64,000 nt of DNA from positions 2,046,001 through 2,110,000 of the forward strand of contig NC_022567.1 of NCBI RefSeq assembly GCF_000478885.1, given 5' to 3'. Position numbers and translations under genes: made by a program. Shown here piece by piece: positions 16,764-24,010 of this stretch. Each line of letters begins with the position of its first letter. Position 1 is the first letter of the stretch. The DNA is from Adlercreutzia equolifaciens DSM 19450. Its GTDB lineage: Bacteria > Actinomycetota > Coriobacteriia > Coriobacteriales > Eggerthellaceae. The notes beneath the pieces are model-generated. The model worked only from the letters and a program-made list of their open reading frames with translations, did no database searches and was not told the DNA's origin.

Positions 16764-17591
16764 CTACTTGCGAGAATCTCGTTTCGTCCCGTGGCAGGCG
16801 TACATGACCAACCCCACGGCCACGCCGCCGACGATGTTGCCCAAGGTCACAGGGATGAGATTCGCGAAGATGAAGTCGCCGAAATTGAGCAGGGCCACGT
16901 TGATGCCCGCCGCATCAATCATGCCCGTATAGGCCGGATTCATATAGGCGAAGATGCCCGCGGGCACGTAGTACATGTCGGCGACGCAGTGCTCGAAACC
17001 GGCCAGCACGAATCCCATGATGGGGAAGAAAATGGCGAGCAGCTTGCCGGCGGTGTCCTGGGCCGTGTTCGCCAGGTACACCGCGACGCACACCATGAGG
17101 TTGCAGAAGATGCCCAGCACAAACGCGTTTATCCACGGAAGGCCGTTCTTCGCGGCCGCCACCTTCGCCGTGTACACCGCCAAGTCGCCCCCGCCGATGT
17201 TCAGCTGGCCGAAGAACGCCATGAGCGCTGCCAAAACCACCGCCCCCGCCAGGTTGCCGAGAAAGACGATGCCCCAGTTGCGCAGCAGAAGCTTCCACGA
17301 AATTTTGCCGGACACGGCCGCCGTCACCATGAGCGCGTTGCCGGTGAAGAGCTCCGTGCCCAAAAGAATGACCATCATAAGGCCGATGGGAAAGATGAGG
17401 CCCGACACGAGGCGCACCATGCCGGCATTTTCCAGAGCATGGGCGGCCGTCGAGGACGTGACCGCGCCCAGGCCGATAAAGACACCGGCGGCCACGGCTA
17501 GAAGAAATAGCCGCCAGGCGGGTGATTCCGCCTTGGCGATGGAGGCCTTGGCGTAGTTGTCGGTGATCTCGGTGGGAGTGAAAAGAGCCAT
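16764..17591 (-). CDS. FocA/FNT-family formate (or nitrite) transporter
   Basis: A 275-residue membrane protein with the six-helix FNT fold. Seen are the N-terminal FTPTEITDNYAK, the re-entrant loop GTELFTGNALMV, and the central GFEHCVADMYYVPAGIF with the channel His. FNT proteins conduct formate, nitrite or hydrosulfide. Placement directly before folD, fchA and near fhs favours formate, the substrate of fhs. It lies 12 bp downstream of folD and is probably cotranscribed. Confidence 0.9.
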   Translation of the reverse strand: MALFTPTEITDNYAKASIAKAESPAWRLFLLAVAAGVFIGLGAVTSSTAAHALENAGMVRLVSGLIFPIGLMMVILLGTELFTGNALMVTAAVSGKISWKLLLRNWGIVFLGNLAGAVVLAALMAFFGQLNIGGGDLAVYTAKVAAAKNGLPWINAFVLGIFCNLMVCVAVYLANTAQDTAGKLLAIFFPIMGFVLAGFEHCVADMYYVPAGIFAYMNPAYTGMIDAAGINVALLNFGDFIFANLIPVTLGNIVGGVAVGLVMYACHGTKRDSRK

Positions 17592-17603
17592 GGAAGTTCC
17601 TCC

Positions 17604-18464
17604 TTACGAAAGCGACGCCTCTGCGGCTCGCACCACATGGGCCATGGTGACGCTCGTGGTAACGCCGCCGAGGCCCCGGGGCACCGGCGTGATGGCGCCC
17701 CCATCGCCGAGCACGGGAACGACAGCGTCGAAGTCGACGTCGCCGCATAAGTTGCCCGCCTCGTCGAAGTTGATGCCGACGTCGAGCACCGTCTGGCCCG
17801 GCGAGAAGTACTCGGCCCCATACGCCCGCGCACGCCCCGTGGCGCACACGACGATGTCGGCCTCGCGGGTATGGGCGGCCACGTCCGCCGTGCGGGAATG
17901 GGCCAGCGTCACCGTGGCGTGGCGCGCGAGCAGCATCATGGCCACCGGTCGGCCGATCACGAGGCTGCGCCCGAGCACCACCACGCGCTTGCCCGCAACG
18001 GGAATGTCGTAGAAATCGAGCGTTTCCAGGCAGGCTTGGGCTGTGGCGGGCGGGAAGCCCTCGCCGGTGTCGGCGAACACGCCGGCGAGAGACGCCGACC
18101 CGATGCCGTCGATATCTTTGGCCGGGGACAGGCGATCGCACACGGCGCGCTCGTCCATCTGCGGGGGCAGCGGGCGGAACATGAGGCAGCCGTGAATGCG
18201 CGGGTCGGCGTTCACGGCATCGATGACCGCTTCCAGCTCGGCCTGCGTCGCCTCCGCCGGCAGCACGAAGCGGCGCACAGCGATGCCGTGGAGGTCGGCC
18301 TGACGGGCGCAGGTGCGCTCATAGGACAAATCGTCGGGTCGCTCCCCCACGCGCACGATGGCGAGCGTGGGCGCTGCGCCGACCGCCCGCAAACGATCGA
18401 TGCGGGGCAGCAGCCGCTCCCACAGAGCCGTGGACACCTCCTTGCCGTACAGAATCCGCGCCAT
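17604..18464 (-). CDS. FolD-family methylene-THF dehydrogenase with replaced cyclohydrolase residues
   Basis: A 286-residue protein of the FolD fold: substrate domain, then a Rossmann domain with VVVLGRSLVIGRP, VLDVGIN and the C-terminal ITPVPRGLGGVT. The conserved Asp of KDIDG is kept. In the motif Y-x3-K the catalytic Lys is Cys52 (SYERTCAR), and the Gln of VQLPLP is Phe96 (LMFRPLP). These two residues are needed for the cyclohydrolase half-reaction, so the enzyme probably acts only as a dehydrogenase. A separate cyclohydrolase candidate, fchA, ends one base into this gene's start. The ATG at 18464 gives the standard N-terminus. Confidence 0.9.
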   Translation of the reverse strand: MARILYGKEVSTALWERLLPRIDRLRAVGAAPTLAIVRVGERPDDLSYERTCARQADLHGIAVRRFVLPAEATQAELEAVIDAVNADPRIHGCLMFRPLPPQMDERAVCDRLSPAKDIDGIGSASLAGVFADTGEGFPPATAQACLETLDFYDIPVAGKRVVVLGRSLVIGRPVAMMLLARHATVTLAHSRTADVAAHTREADIVVCATGRARAYGAEYFSPGQTVLDVGINFDEAGNLCGDVDFDAVVPVLGDGGAITPVPRGLGGVTTSVTMAHVVRAAEASLS

Positions 18465-19078
18465 CAGCTGAGCCTCTTCACGACATCGGCGTACACTTCG
18501 TCGGCCATGGCGCAACCGGCAGCAAGAAGGTCTTCCATCTGGTTGCGGTAGCCCTCGGCGCGTTCGGCGTCGTCCATGGAGCCGATGTTGATGACCACGT
18601 TCAGACTCGCGGCCTGAAGGGCGGCTTTGGCGAGCACCGCGGCCGCTCCGGCGTCCGAAAGGGCCAGAACCGAGCCGTGCCGGGCCATGAACACGCACGA
18701 TTCGATGACCTGCACCGAGGTGGCCATGATCTCGAGGGGCACCTCGCAGGCATCCACGAGGGCCGCCTGAAGTGCCGCGCTCTGGACCGCTCGCTCCTCG
18801 TCGCTGCCCTTGGGCATGCCATAGGCGGCGGCCAGGGGCCCGAAGGCGCGGGCATCCTCATCGATGAGCGCGAGCAGATGCCCGCGCGTGTCCGCAAGCT
18901 CGACAAGCTCCGCCTGCATCCGCTCCTCCACATCGGCGTACTTCTTCTTCCCCACGGTGAGGTTGCCCACCATGGAAGCCAGCGCCGAGGCGAGCGCCCC
19001 CGCATAGGCCGAGGCCCCGCCTCCTCCCGGCGTCGGCGCCTTCGAAGCCAGCGCCTCAATGAACTCGGTATCGACCAT
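18464..19078 (-). CDS. fchA: FchA-type cyclodeaminase/cyclohydrolase
   Basis: A 204-residue, mostly helical protein of the FTCD-C/FchA family, with the N-terminal signature FIEALASKAPTPGGGGASAY and a GNLTVGKKKY segment. Members act as methenyl-THF cyclohydrolase or formimidoyl-THF cyclodeaminase. Sitting beside a FolD that lacks the cyclohydrolase Lys, it most likely supplies the cyclohydrolase step. It shares one base with folD (TGATG). The ATG at 19078 was chosen for fit with the family N-terminus; a GTG at 19090 with GAGGG upstream is also possible. Confidence 0.85.
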   Translation of the reverse strand: MVDTEFIEALASKAPTPGGGGASAYAGALASALASMVGNLTVGKKKYADVEERMQAELVELADTRGHLLALIDEDARAFGPLAAAYGMPKGSDEERAVQSAALQAALVDACEVPLEIMATSVQVIESCVFMARHGSVLALSDAGAAAVLAKAALQAASLNVVINIGSMDDAERAEGYRNQMEDLLAAGCAMADEVYADVVKRLS

Positions 19079-19107
19079 CTTGCCGTTCACACCACCCTCG
19101 CAAACTA

Positions 19108-19136
19108 TTGATTCTCGCAAAGTGCCGCGTTATAAT
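19108..19136 (+). promoter_or_regulatory. Strong sigma70-type promoter for a short + strand RNA
   Basis: TTGATT (19108-19113), 17-bp spacer, TATAAT (19131-19136). This is the best consensus promoter noticed in the window. It fires rightward, away from fchA, into a region with no + strand gene, and a terminator follows about 90 bp later. Confidence 0.65.
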
Positions 19137-19142
19137 ACAGGA

Positions 19143-19225
19143 GCACTGACAAAGCCCGTAGGTTGCTAGCCTTGGTACGGGCGGCGCGGTGTTAACGGAT
19201 AAGCCCGGTTGCCGCCGGGCTTTTT
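19143..19225 (+). ncRNA. Putative small RNA overlapping the 3' end of a small hydrophobic peptide gene
   Basis: Between the promoter at 19108-19136 and the terminator hairpin AAGCCCGG (19201-19208) / CCGGGCTT (19215-19222) plus TTTT lies an RNA of about 83 nt. It has a first hairpin, GCCCGT (19154-19159) / ACGGGC (19177-19182). No peptide is evident in it. It is antisense to the 3' end and downstream region of the 41-residue peptide gene on the other strand. No known RNA family was recognised. Confidence 0.45.
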
Positions 19226-19349
19226 AGTTACCTCCCGCTCCATCCGATTGCTTATTCTTCCAACGCTCGTACCGGTCGAGCCCCATAAGCACCAGGGCCA
19301 ACCAGTTGGGCAGTGCCGTCAAAACGAGGGTGAGAACTTCTTTCAGCAT
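19224..19349 (-). CDS. 41-residue hydrophobic peptide (possible type I toxin or small membrane protein)
   Basis: An ATG at 19349 with GGAG 9 bases upstream opens a 41-codon frame: a short charged start (MLKEV), one hydrophobic segment (LTLVLTALPNWLALVLMGL), then a charged tail (DRYERWKNKQSDGAGGN). Its stop lies in the terminator hairpin of the opposing small RNA. On its own strand a hairpin at 19182-19154 followed by TTTGT could end its mRNA, giving about 70 nt of 3' overlap with that RNA. This layout resembles TxpA/RatA-type modules. No family was recognised by sequence; a small structural membrane peptide is the alternative. Confidence 0.5.
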   Translation of the reverse strand: MLKEVLTLVLTALPNWLALVLMGLDRYERWKNKQSDGAGGN

Positions 19350-19398
19350 AAGGCGTCACTCCTTTCGCAAGAAGCGCCGCCCGCATCGGACTTTGCCA

Positions 19399-19452
19399 GT
19401 GCTAGCATTCTAGCACGAAAGCGACCGCCAGCCTTGCATTGGCGGTCGCTTT
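19399..19452. terminator. Hairpins between fhs and the small peptide gene
   Basis: AAAGCGACCGCCA (19418-19430) and TGGCGGTCGCTTT (19440-19452) form a perfect 13-bp stem 20 bp past the fhs stop, with T-rich flanks mainly on the + side, so it can stop transcripts from either direction. Next to it GTGCTAG (19399-19405) and CTAGCAC (19410-19416) form a small palindrome that overlaps a TAGAAT hexamer upstream of the small peptide. Confidence 0.6.
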
Positions 19453-19471
19453 TAAATTTCTTATCTAAAAC

Positions 19472-21160
19472 TTAGAACAGCCCCGTGATGGTGCCGTCTT
19501 CCATCACATCGATCTTGTGGGCGGCCGGCGTCTTGCCGAGGCCCGGCATGGTCATGATAGAGCCCGTGAGCGCCACCACGAAACCGGCGCCGGCAGACAC
19601 TTTCACCTGGCGCACCGTAATGGTGAAGTCGCGGGGCGCACCGAGCTTGGTAGCATCGTCCGAGAACGAGTACTGGGTCTTGGCCATGCACACGGGCATG
19701 TTGCCGAAGCCCAAGGCCTCCAACTGTGCGATCTCCTTCTGCGCGGCCGGCTCGAACACCACGCCGTCGGCATGGTAGACGCGCTTGGCAATGGCCTCGA
19801 TCTTCTCGGCGATGGACAGGTCGTCCTCGTATGAGAACGTGAACGTATCAGCCGAGCGCCCGGCCTCATCGCCGTCCTCGCACAGGGCGACCACTTCGTC
19901 AGCCAGAGCCAGACCGCCCTCGCCGCCCTTCGCCCAGACCTCGGACAGGGCCACGTTCACGCCCAGCTCGCGGCACTTGGCCTCCACGAGGTCGAGCTCG
20001 GCCTTCGTGTCGGTCGGGAAGGCGTTGATGGCCACCACGCAGGGCAGGTTGTACACGTTCGTGATGTTCTCCACGTGCTGCAGCAGGTTCGGCAGGCCCG
20101 CCTCCAGCGCCTCGAGGTTCTCCTCGGCGAGATCGGCCTTGGCCACGCCGCCGTGGTTCTTCAGCGCGCGCACCGTGGCAACGACCACCACCGCGTCGGG
20201 CTTAAGGCCAGCGAGGCGGCACTTGATGTCGAGGAACTTCTCCGCGCCCAGATCGGCGCCGAAGCCGGCCTCGGTCACGCAGTAGTCGCCGAGCGCCATG
20301 GCCATGCGCGTGGCCATGATGGAGTTGCAGCCGTGGGCGATGTTGGCGAACGGGCCGCCGTGCACGAAAGCCGGGGTGCCCTCGAGCGTCTGCACGAGGT
20401 TCGGCTTCAGAGCGTCCTTCAGAAGCGCGGCCATGGCGCCCTCGGCCTTCAGATCGTGGGCCGTGACCGGCGCATCATCATAGGTGTAGCCCACCACGAT
20501 GCGGCCCAGGCGCTCCTTCAGGTCGGTGATGGAGGTGGCCAGGCAGAAGATGGCCATGACTTCCGAGGCCACGGTGATGTCGAAGCCGTCCTCGCGGGGC
20601 ACGCCGTGGGCTTTGCCGCCCAGGCCATCCACGATGTGGCGCAGCTGGCGGTCGTTCATGTCGACCACGCGCTTCCACGTGATCTTGCGCACGTCGATGT
20701 TGAGCTCGTTGCCGTTCTGGATGTGCGCATCAAGCAGCGCCGCGAGCAGGTTGTTGGCCGCTCCGATGGCGTGGAAGTCGCCGGTGAAGTGCAGGTTGAT
20801 GTCCTCCATAGGAACCACCTGGGCGTAGCCGCCGCCAGCCGCGCCGCCCTTGATGCCGAACACCGGCCCCAGCGACGGCTCGCGCAGCGCCACGACCACG
20901 TTCTTGCCGCGCAGGGACAGCGCATCGGCCAGGCCCACCGTCGTAGTGGTCTTGCCCTCTCCGGCCGGCGTGGGGTTGATGGCGGTCACCAGGATAAGCT
21001 TGCCCGGGGCGTGCTCCTCCTCGCGCAGCAGGTTGTAATCGACCTTCGCCTTATAGTTTCCGTACAGCTCGAGGTACTTCTCGTCGACGCCGGCAATGGC
21101 AGCGATCTCGCCAATGGGTTTCGGTTCGGTCGCCTGGGCAATTTCAATGTCGGTCAACAC
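19472..21160 (-). CDS. fhs: Formate-tetrahydrofolate ligase
   Basis: A 562-residue protein, the usual length. Conserved features include the ATP-binding NPTPAGEGKTTTTVGLADAL, REPSLGPVFGIKGGAAGGGY, DINLHFTGDFHA and the C-terminal GAGFVVALTGSIMTMPGLGK. It ligates formate to tetrahydrofolate with ATP, the entry step of C1-folate metabolism and the methyl branch of the Wood-Ljungdahl pathway. The GTG at 21160 has AAGG 7 bases upstream; the longer open frame before it lacks homology. It clusters with fchA, folD and focA, all on the minus strand. Confidence 0.97.
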   Translation of the reverse strand: MLTDIEIAQATEPKPIGEIAAIAGVDEKYLELYGNYKAKVDYNLLREEEHAPGKLILVTAINPTPAGEGKTTTTVGLADALSLRGKNVVVALREPSLGPVFGIKGGAAGGGYAQVVPMEDINLHFTGDFHAIGAANNLLAALLDAHIQNGNELNIDVRKITWKRVVDMNDRQLRHIVDGLGGKAHGVPREDGFDITVASEVMAIFCLATSITDLKERLGRIVVGYTYDDAPVTAHDLKAEGAMAALLKDALKPNLVQTLEGTPAFVHGGPFANIAHGCNSIMATRMAMALGDYCVTEAGFGADLGAEKFLDIKCRLAGLKPDAVVVVATVRALKNHGGVAKADLAEENLEALEAGLPNLLQHVENITNVYNLPCVVAINAFPTDTKAELDLVEAKCRELGVNVALSEVWAKGGEGGLALADEVVALCEDGDEAGRSADTFTFSYEDDLSIAEKIEAIAKRVYHADGVVFEPAAQKEIAQLEALGFGNMPVCMAKTQYSFSDDATKLGAPRDFTITVRQVKVSAGAGFVVALTGSIMTMPGLGKTPAAHKIDVMEDGTITGLF

Positions 21161-21373
21161 GTCGGGCCCTTCTTTCTCATGTCGCGGCGCGCAGGCGTAC
21201 CTGGCAGCCTCATCGATAGATGGCGCAGCGCCGGCGGAAGGAATCGTCCTGCCGGCCAAACGCTGACGCTCCCATTCTAGCGATGCGGCCGCGCCCCGTC
21301 GCCCCTCTATCCCCAAAGGGCGCAACTTCCCCTCATTGCGGGGATTCCCGAAGGCATCCGCGCCCAACAGCCC

Positions 21374-22144
21374 CTACCGGTAGGCGCGATCGGCGATGAG
21401 GCGCAGGCCCTCCAGGGTCAGCTCGGTATTCACCTCGTCGATGGTGCTCGAGTAGCGCTCGACCACCGCCGCCAGACCTCCCGTGGCGATGACCTTCGCC
21501 GAGTATCCCAACTGGTCGAAAATGCGGCGCACCAGGCCATCCACACGGTCGGTCTCTCCCAGCATGATGCCCGACTGGATGGCCTCCACCGTGTTGGTGC
21601 CGATGACCGCCGGCGGCGCCACCAGCGCGATATCCGGCAGCTGGGCGCCATGGGTGAACAGCGCGTTGGCCGAGGTCTGCACACCCGGCGCGATAACCCC
21701 GCCGCGGAAGCGGCCTTCGCGATCGATGACCTCGATGTTCGTGGCCGTTCCGAAGTCGACCACCACCACCGGCGCACCGTAAAGCGTCCGAGCCGCCACC
21801 GCGTCGGCCACCCGGTCGGCGCCGATCTCGCGGGGATTGGGGTAATCGGCGTCGAAGAGCCCGGCGGCCGTCTCGGCGTTGCACACCAGCGAGAGCGCGC
21901 CGGTGGCATCCTTGATCGCCTGCATCCACTCACGGGTCAGTTGGGGCACCACCGAGGCGACCGCCGAGGCGCGCACTTGGCGCAGGTCAAGTTCCTCGAG
22001 GGAGAACAACGTGGAGAAGACGATGCGCAGCTCGTCGGCCGCCGCCTTCCGATTGGTGGCGATTCTCCACATCGCGCGCAGCGAATCCCCAGCGTACACC
22101 CCGATTACGGTATGGGTGTTACCGATGTCAATGGCAAGTAACAT
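21374..22144 (-). CDS. coaX: Type III pantothenate kinase
   Basis: A 256-residue ASKHA-fold kinase. The phosphate-1 motif DIGNTHTVIGVY is at the N-terminus; DFGTATNIEVID and GGVIAPGVQTSANALF mark the CoaX active site, and the C-terminal phosphate motif is ATGGLA. It catalyses the first step of coenzyme A synthesis. It starts at the ATG 22144 and shares a 136-bp divergent region with the response regulator gene. Confidence 0.95.
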   Translation of the reverse strand: MLLAIDIGNTHTVIGVYAGDSLRAMWRIATNRKAAADELRIVFSTLFSLEELDLRQVRASAVASVVPQLTREWMQAIKDATGALSLVCNAETAAGLFDADYPNPREIGADRVADAVAARTLYGAPVVVVDFGTATNIEVIDREGRFRGGVIAPGVQTSANALFTHGAQLPDIALVAPPAVIGTNTVEAIQSGIMLGETDRVDGLVRRIFDQLGYSAKVIATGGLAAVVERYSSTIDEVNTELTLEGLRLIADRAYR

Positions 22145-22280
22145 AATTATGACAATCTTCCTCAGTTTTCCAGTGAAACGCCCTTGTTTGCGTATAGTTA
22201 ACGCGTAAGAGATTATAGCAATGTCTCAACGATATGCCCCCGACGGGCATTCGTCGATATGACGAGAGAAAGGCAAGACC

Positions 22281-22976
22281 ATGATAGAGACACCGAGCCG
22301 CATCCTTGTCGTTGACGACGAGCCTTCCATCACCGAATTCGTCAGCTACGCGTTGAAAAAGGAGGGCTACGAGACCGACGTCGTCGACAACGGCGAGGAC
22401 GCCTTCGCGTTGGCAAGCGCCAACAACTATGATCTGTTTATCTTGGACATTATGCTGCCGGGCATGGACGGCTACGAGCTGTGCCGTCGGCTGCGTTCGA
22501 AGACCACGGCCCCCGTGCTGTTCCTTTCCGCCCGTGACACCGAGCTGGACAAAGTCGTCGGCTTGGAGATCGGCGGCGACGACTATCTCGCCAAGCCCTT
22601 CGGCGTGCGCGAGTTGATCGCCCGCGTTCGCGCGCTTCTGCGCCGCGGGCAGGGCGGCGAGTTCCCCGGCGCGAGCAATTCCATCACCGCTTCGGGCATC
22701 ACTCTGGACGAGGACGCCCACACCGCCGCCGGTGACCACGGCGAGATCGACCTGACGCCCCGCGAGTTCGAGCTTCTAGCCTCGCTCATGAAGAACGCCG
22801 GCAAGGTGGTCTCCCGCGAGGATCTGCTCCGCGACGCCTGGGGCTGGGAGTACCTCACCGAGACCAAGACGGTGGACACCCACATCAAGCGCTTGCGCGA
22901 CAAGATTCACGCCGCCGGCTACGACCCCGCCCTCGTGGAGACGGTCCGCGGCTACGGCTACCGCTTCAAGGCGTAA
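22281..22976 (+). CDS. OmpR-family response regulator (orphan)
   Basis: A 231-residue protein: receiver domain with VVDDEP, phospho-Asp in LFILDIMLPGMDG and YLAKPFG, then a winged helix with LTPREFELLASLMKNAGKVV and a C-terminal VETVRGYGYRFKA. Spacing and motifs resemble the PhoB/VicR type. No histidine kinase gene is adjacent and a strong terminator follows directly, so the partner must be encoded elsewhere. A small hairpin (ATGCCC/GGGCAT at about 22233-22248) lies in its leader. Confidence 0.92.
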   Translation: MIETPSRILVVDDEPSITEFVSYALKKEGYETDVVDNGEDAFALASANNYDLFILDIMLPGMDGYELCRRLRSKTTAPVLFLSARDTELDKVVGLEIGGDDYLAKPFGVRELIARVRALLRRGQGGEFPGASNSITASGITLDEDAHTAAGDHGEIDLTPREFELLASLMKNAGKVVSREDLLRDAWGWEYLTETKTVDTHIKRLRDKIHAAGYDPALVETVRGYGYRFKA

Positions 22977-23003
22977 GCCGACTCGCGAGAAATCAGCCCC
23001 CAT

Positions 23004-23039
23004 AGAGGAAAGGCTCCCGAACGGGAGCCTTTCCTCTTA
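23004..23039 (+). terminator. Terminator after the response regulator
   Basis: AGAGGAAAGGCTCCCG (23004-23019) and CGGGAGCCTTTCCTCT (23022-23037) form a perfect 16-bp stem with a two-base gap, followed by TTA. It lies 27 bp past the stop codon. Confidence 0.8.
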
Positions 23040-23080
23040 GCGACGGGTTTCCACCGACCGTTTTTCGATTTTCTAGGGGT

Positions 23081-23208
23081 AAATGCCAGTTCGGCCCCGT
23101 TATGGCGTGCTGCGATGCCAGTTAAGGGGTGAAATGGCAAGCAAATGCCAGTTAGGCCCCGTTATGGCAACGCGCGGCCGACCATTTCGGGGCCTAACTG
23201 GCATTTGC
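23081..23208. repeat. Foldback element 3: three direct and one inverted copy of a 26-bp unit
   Basis: The unit begins AAATGCCAGTTAGGCCCCG and ends TTATGGC. Copies are at 23081-23106, 23115-23138 (diverged), 23143-23168, and inverted at 23182-23206. 23141-23161 and 23188-23208 are a perfect 21-bp inverted repeat. It lies between the convergent ends of the response regulator and bioY. Spacers of 4-13 bp exclude a CRISPR array. Confidence 0.75.
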
Positions 23209-23234
23209 TCGAGGATTTAGCGGCAGCGAGACGC

Positions 23235-23879
23235 CTACCGCACGGCTGCGCGGACGGCGTCGGCGCAGATGACCGCCGCCACGATCTTGCAGAAATCCAC
23301 CACCACAAACGGCGCCACGGCCACGAGAAACGCCGTGGCCAGATCAACCTGGCCCACCACCATGTACTGGGCGCACCCGCACGCGTAAGCGATGGCCGTG
23401 AAGATGACGCCGGCGACGATCTCCACGCCGAAGCTGCGCAGGAAGGCGCCCGCGCGCTGGGCCCTCGTCAGAGCCGCCTTCTCCGCGCGGGTAAGCCGCG
23501 GCGCATTCTTGCCGCCGGCCACCCCGAGTTTCGTGCGCACCGCATACAGGAACAGCACGGCCGCCGCCACGCCGAACAGGTACCCCCACAGAAAGCCGCC
23601 CGTGGGACCGGCCAAAACACCGATGCCACCGCGCATCCCCGAGAACACGGGCACCCCCACCGCGCCCAGCAGCAGATAGCCCGTGATAGCCGCGATGGCC
23701 TCCTTGGGGCTGAGCACCACGATGGCGAAGGTGATGGCGAACATCTGCAACGTGAAGGGAATGGGGCCGATGGGCACCACCACCCAGGCCGACACGGCTA
23801 TAATGGCGATGGTCAGCCCGACAAAAGCCACCGACCGCGTCCGCTGAGCCGGCATACTGCGCGTTTTCGTTGATTCCAT
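23235..23879 (-). CDS. bioY: BioY, biotin transporter substrate-binding (S) component
   Basis: A 214-residue membrane protein with about six helices and the BioY hallmarks PIPFTLQMFAITFAIVVLSP, GAVGVPVFSGMRGG and GPTGGFLWGYLFG. BioY binds biotin in ECF-type importers. No EcfA or EcfT gene is nearby, so it works alone or with a shared energising module. A basic cytoplasmic loop (about residues 125-150) is longer than usual. The ATG at 23879 has AAGGAG 6 bases upstream. Confidence 0.93.
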   Translation of the reverse strand: MESTKTRSMPAQRTRSVAFVGLTIAIIAVSAWVVVPIGPIPFTLQMFAITFAIVVLSPKEAIAAITGYLLLGAVGVPVFSGMRGGIGVLAGPTGGFLWGYLFGVAAAVLFLYAVRTKLGVAGGKNAPRLTRAEKAALTRAQRAGAFLRSFGVEIVAGVIFTAIAYACGCAQYMVVGQVDLATAFLVAVAPFVVVDFCKIVAAVICADAVRAAVR

Positions 23880-24010
23880 AGGTCTCTCCTTCCGTTCGAA
23901 GGAGTCCATAGTAGGTGCCGAAACGAGTCCGCAACCCCCTCGACGCGCTCCGAGCGGCTAGCGGGTCGCCTATTCGCTATTTTTGTGCAAGTGCATAAAA
24001 CCTATGAAGC

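Noticed and set aside
19209..19475. 88-codon + strand frame after the small RNA terminator
   Set aside because: It begins inside the terminator, has low-quality composition and conflicts with the better minus-strand small peptide.
23081..23208. Short CRISPR-like array of 26-bp repeats
   Set aside because: Spacers are only 4-13 bp, one copy is inverted, and no cas gene is present.
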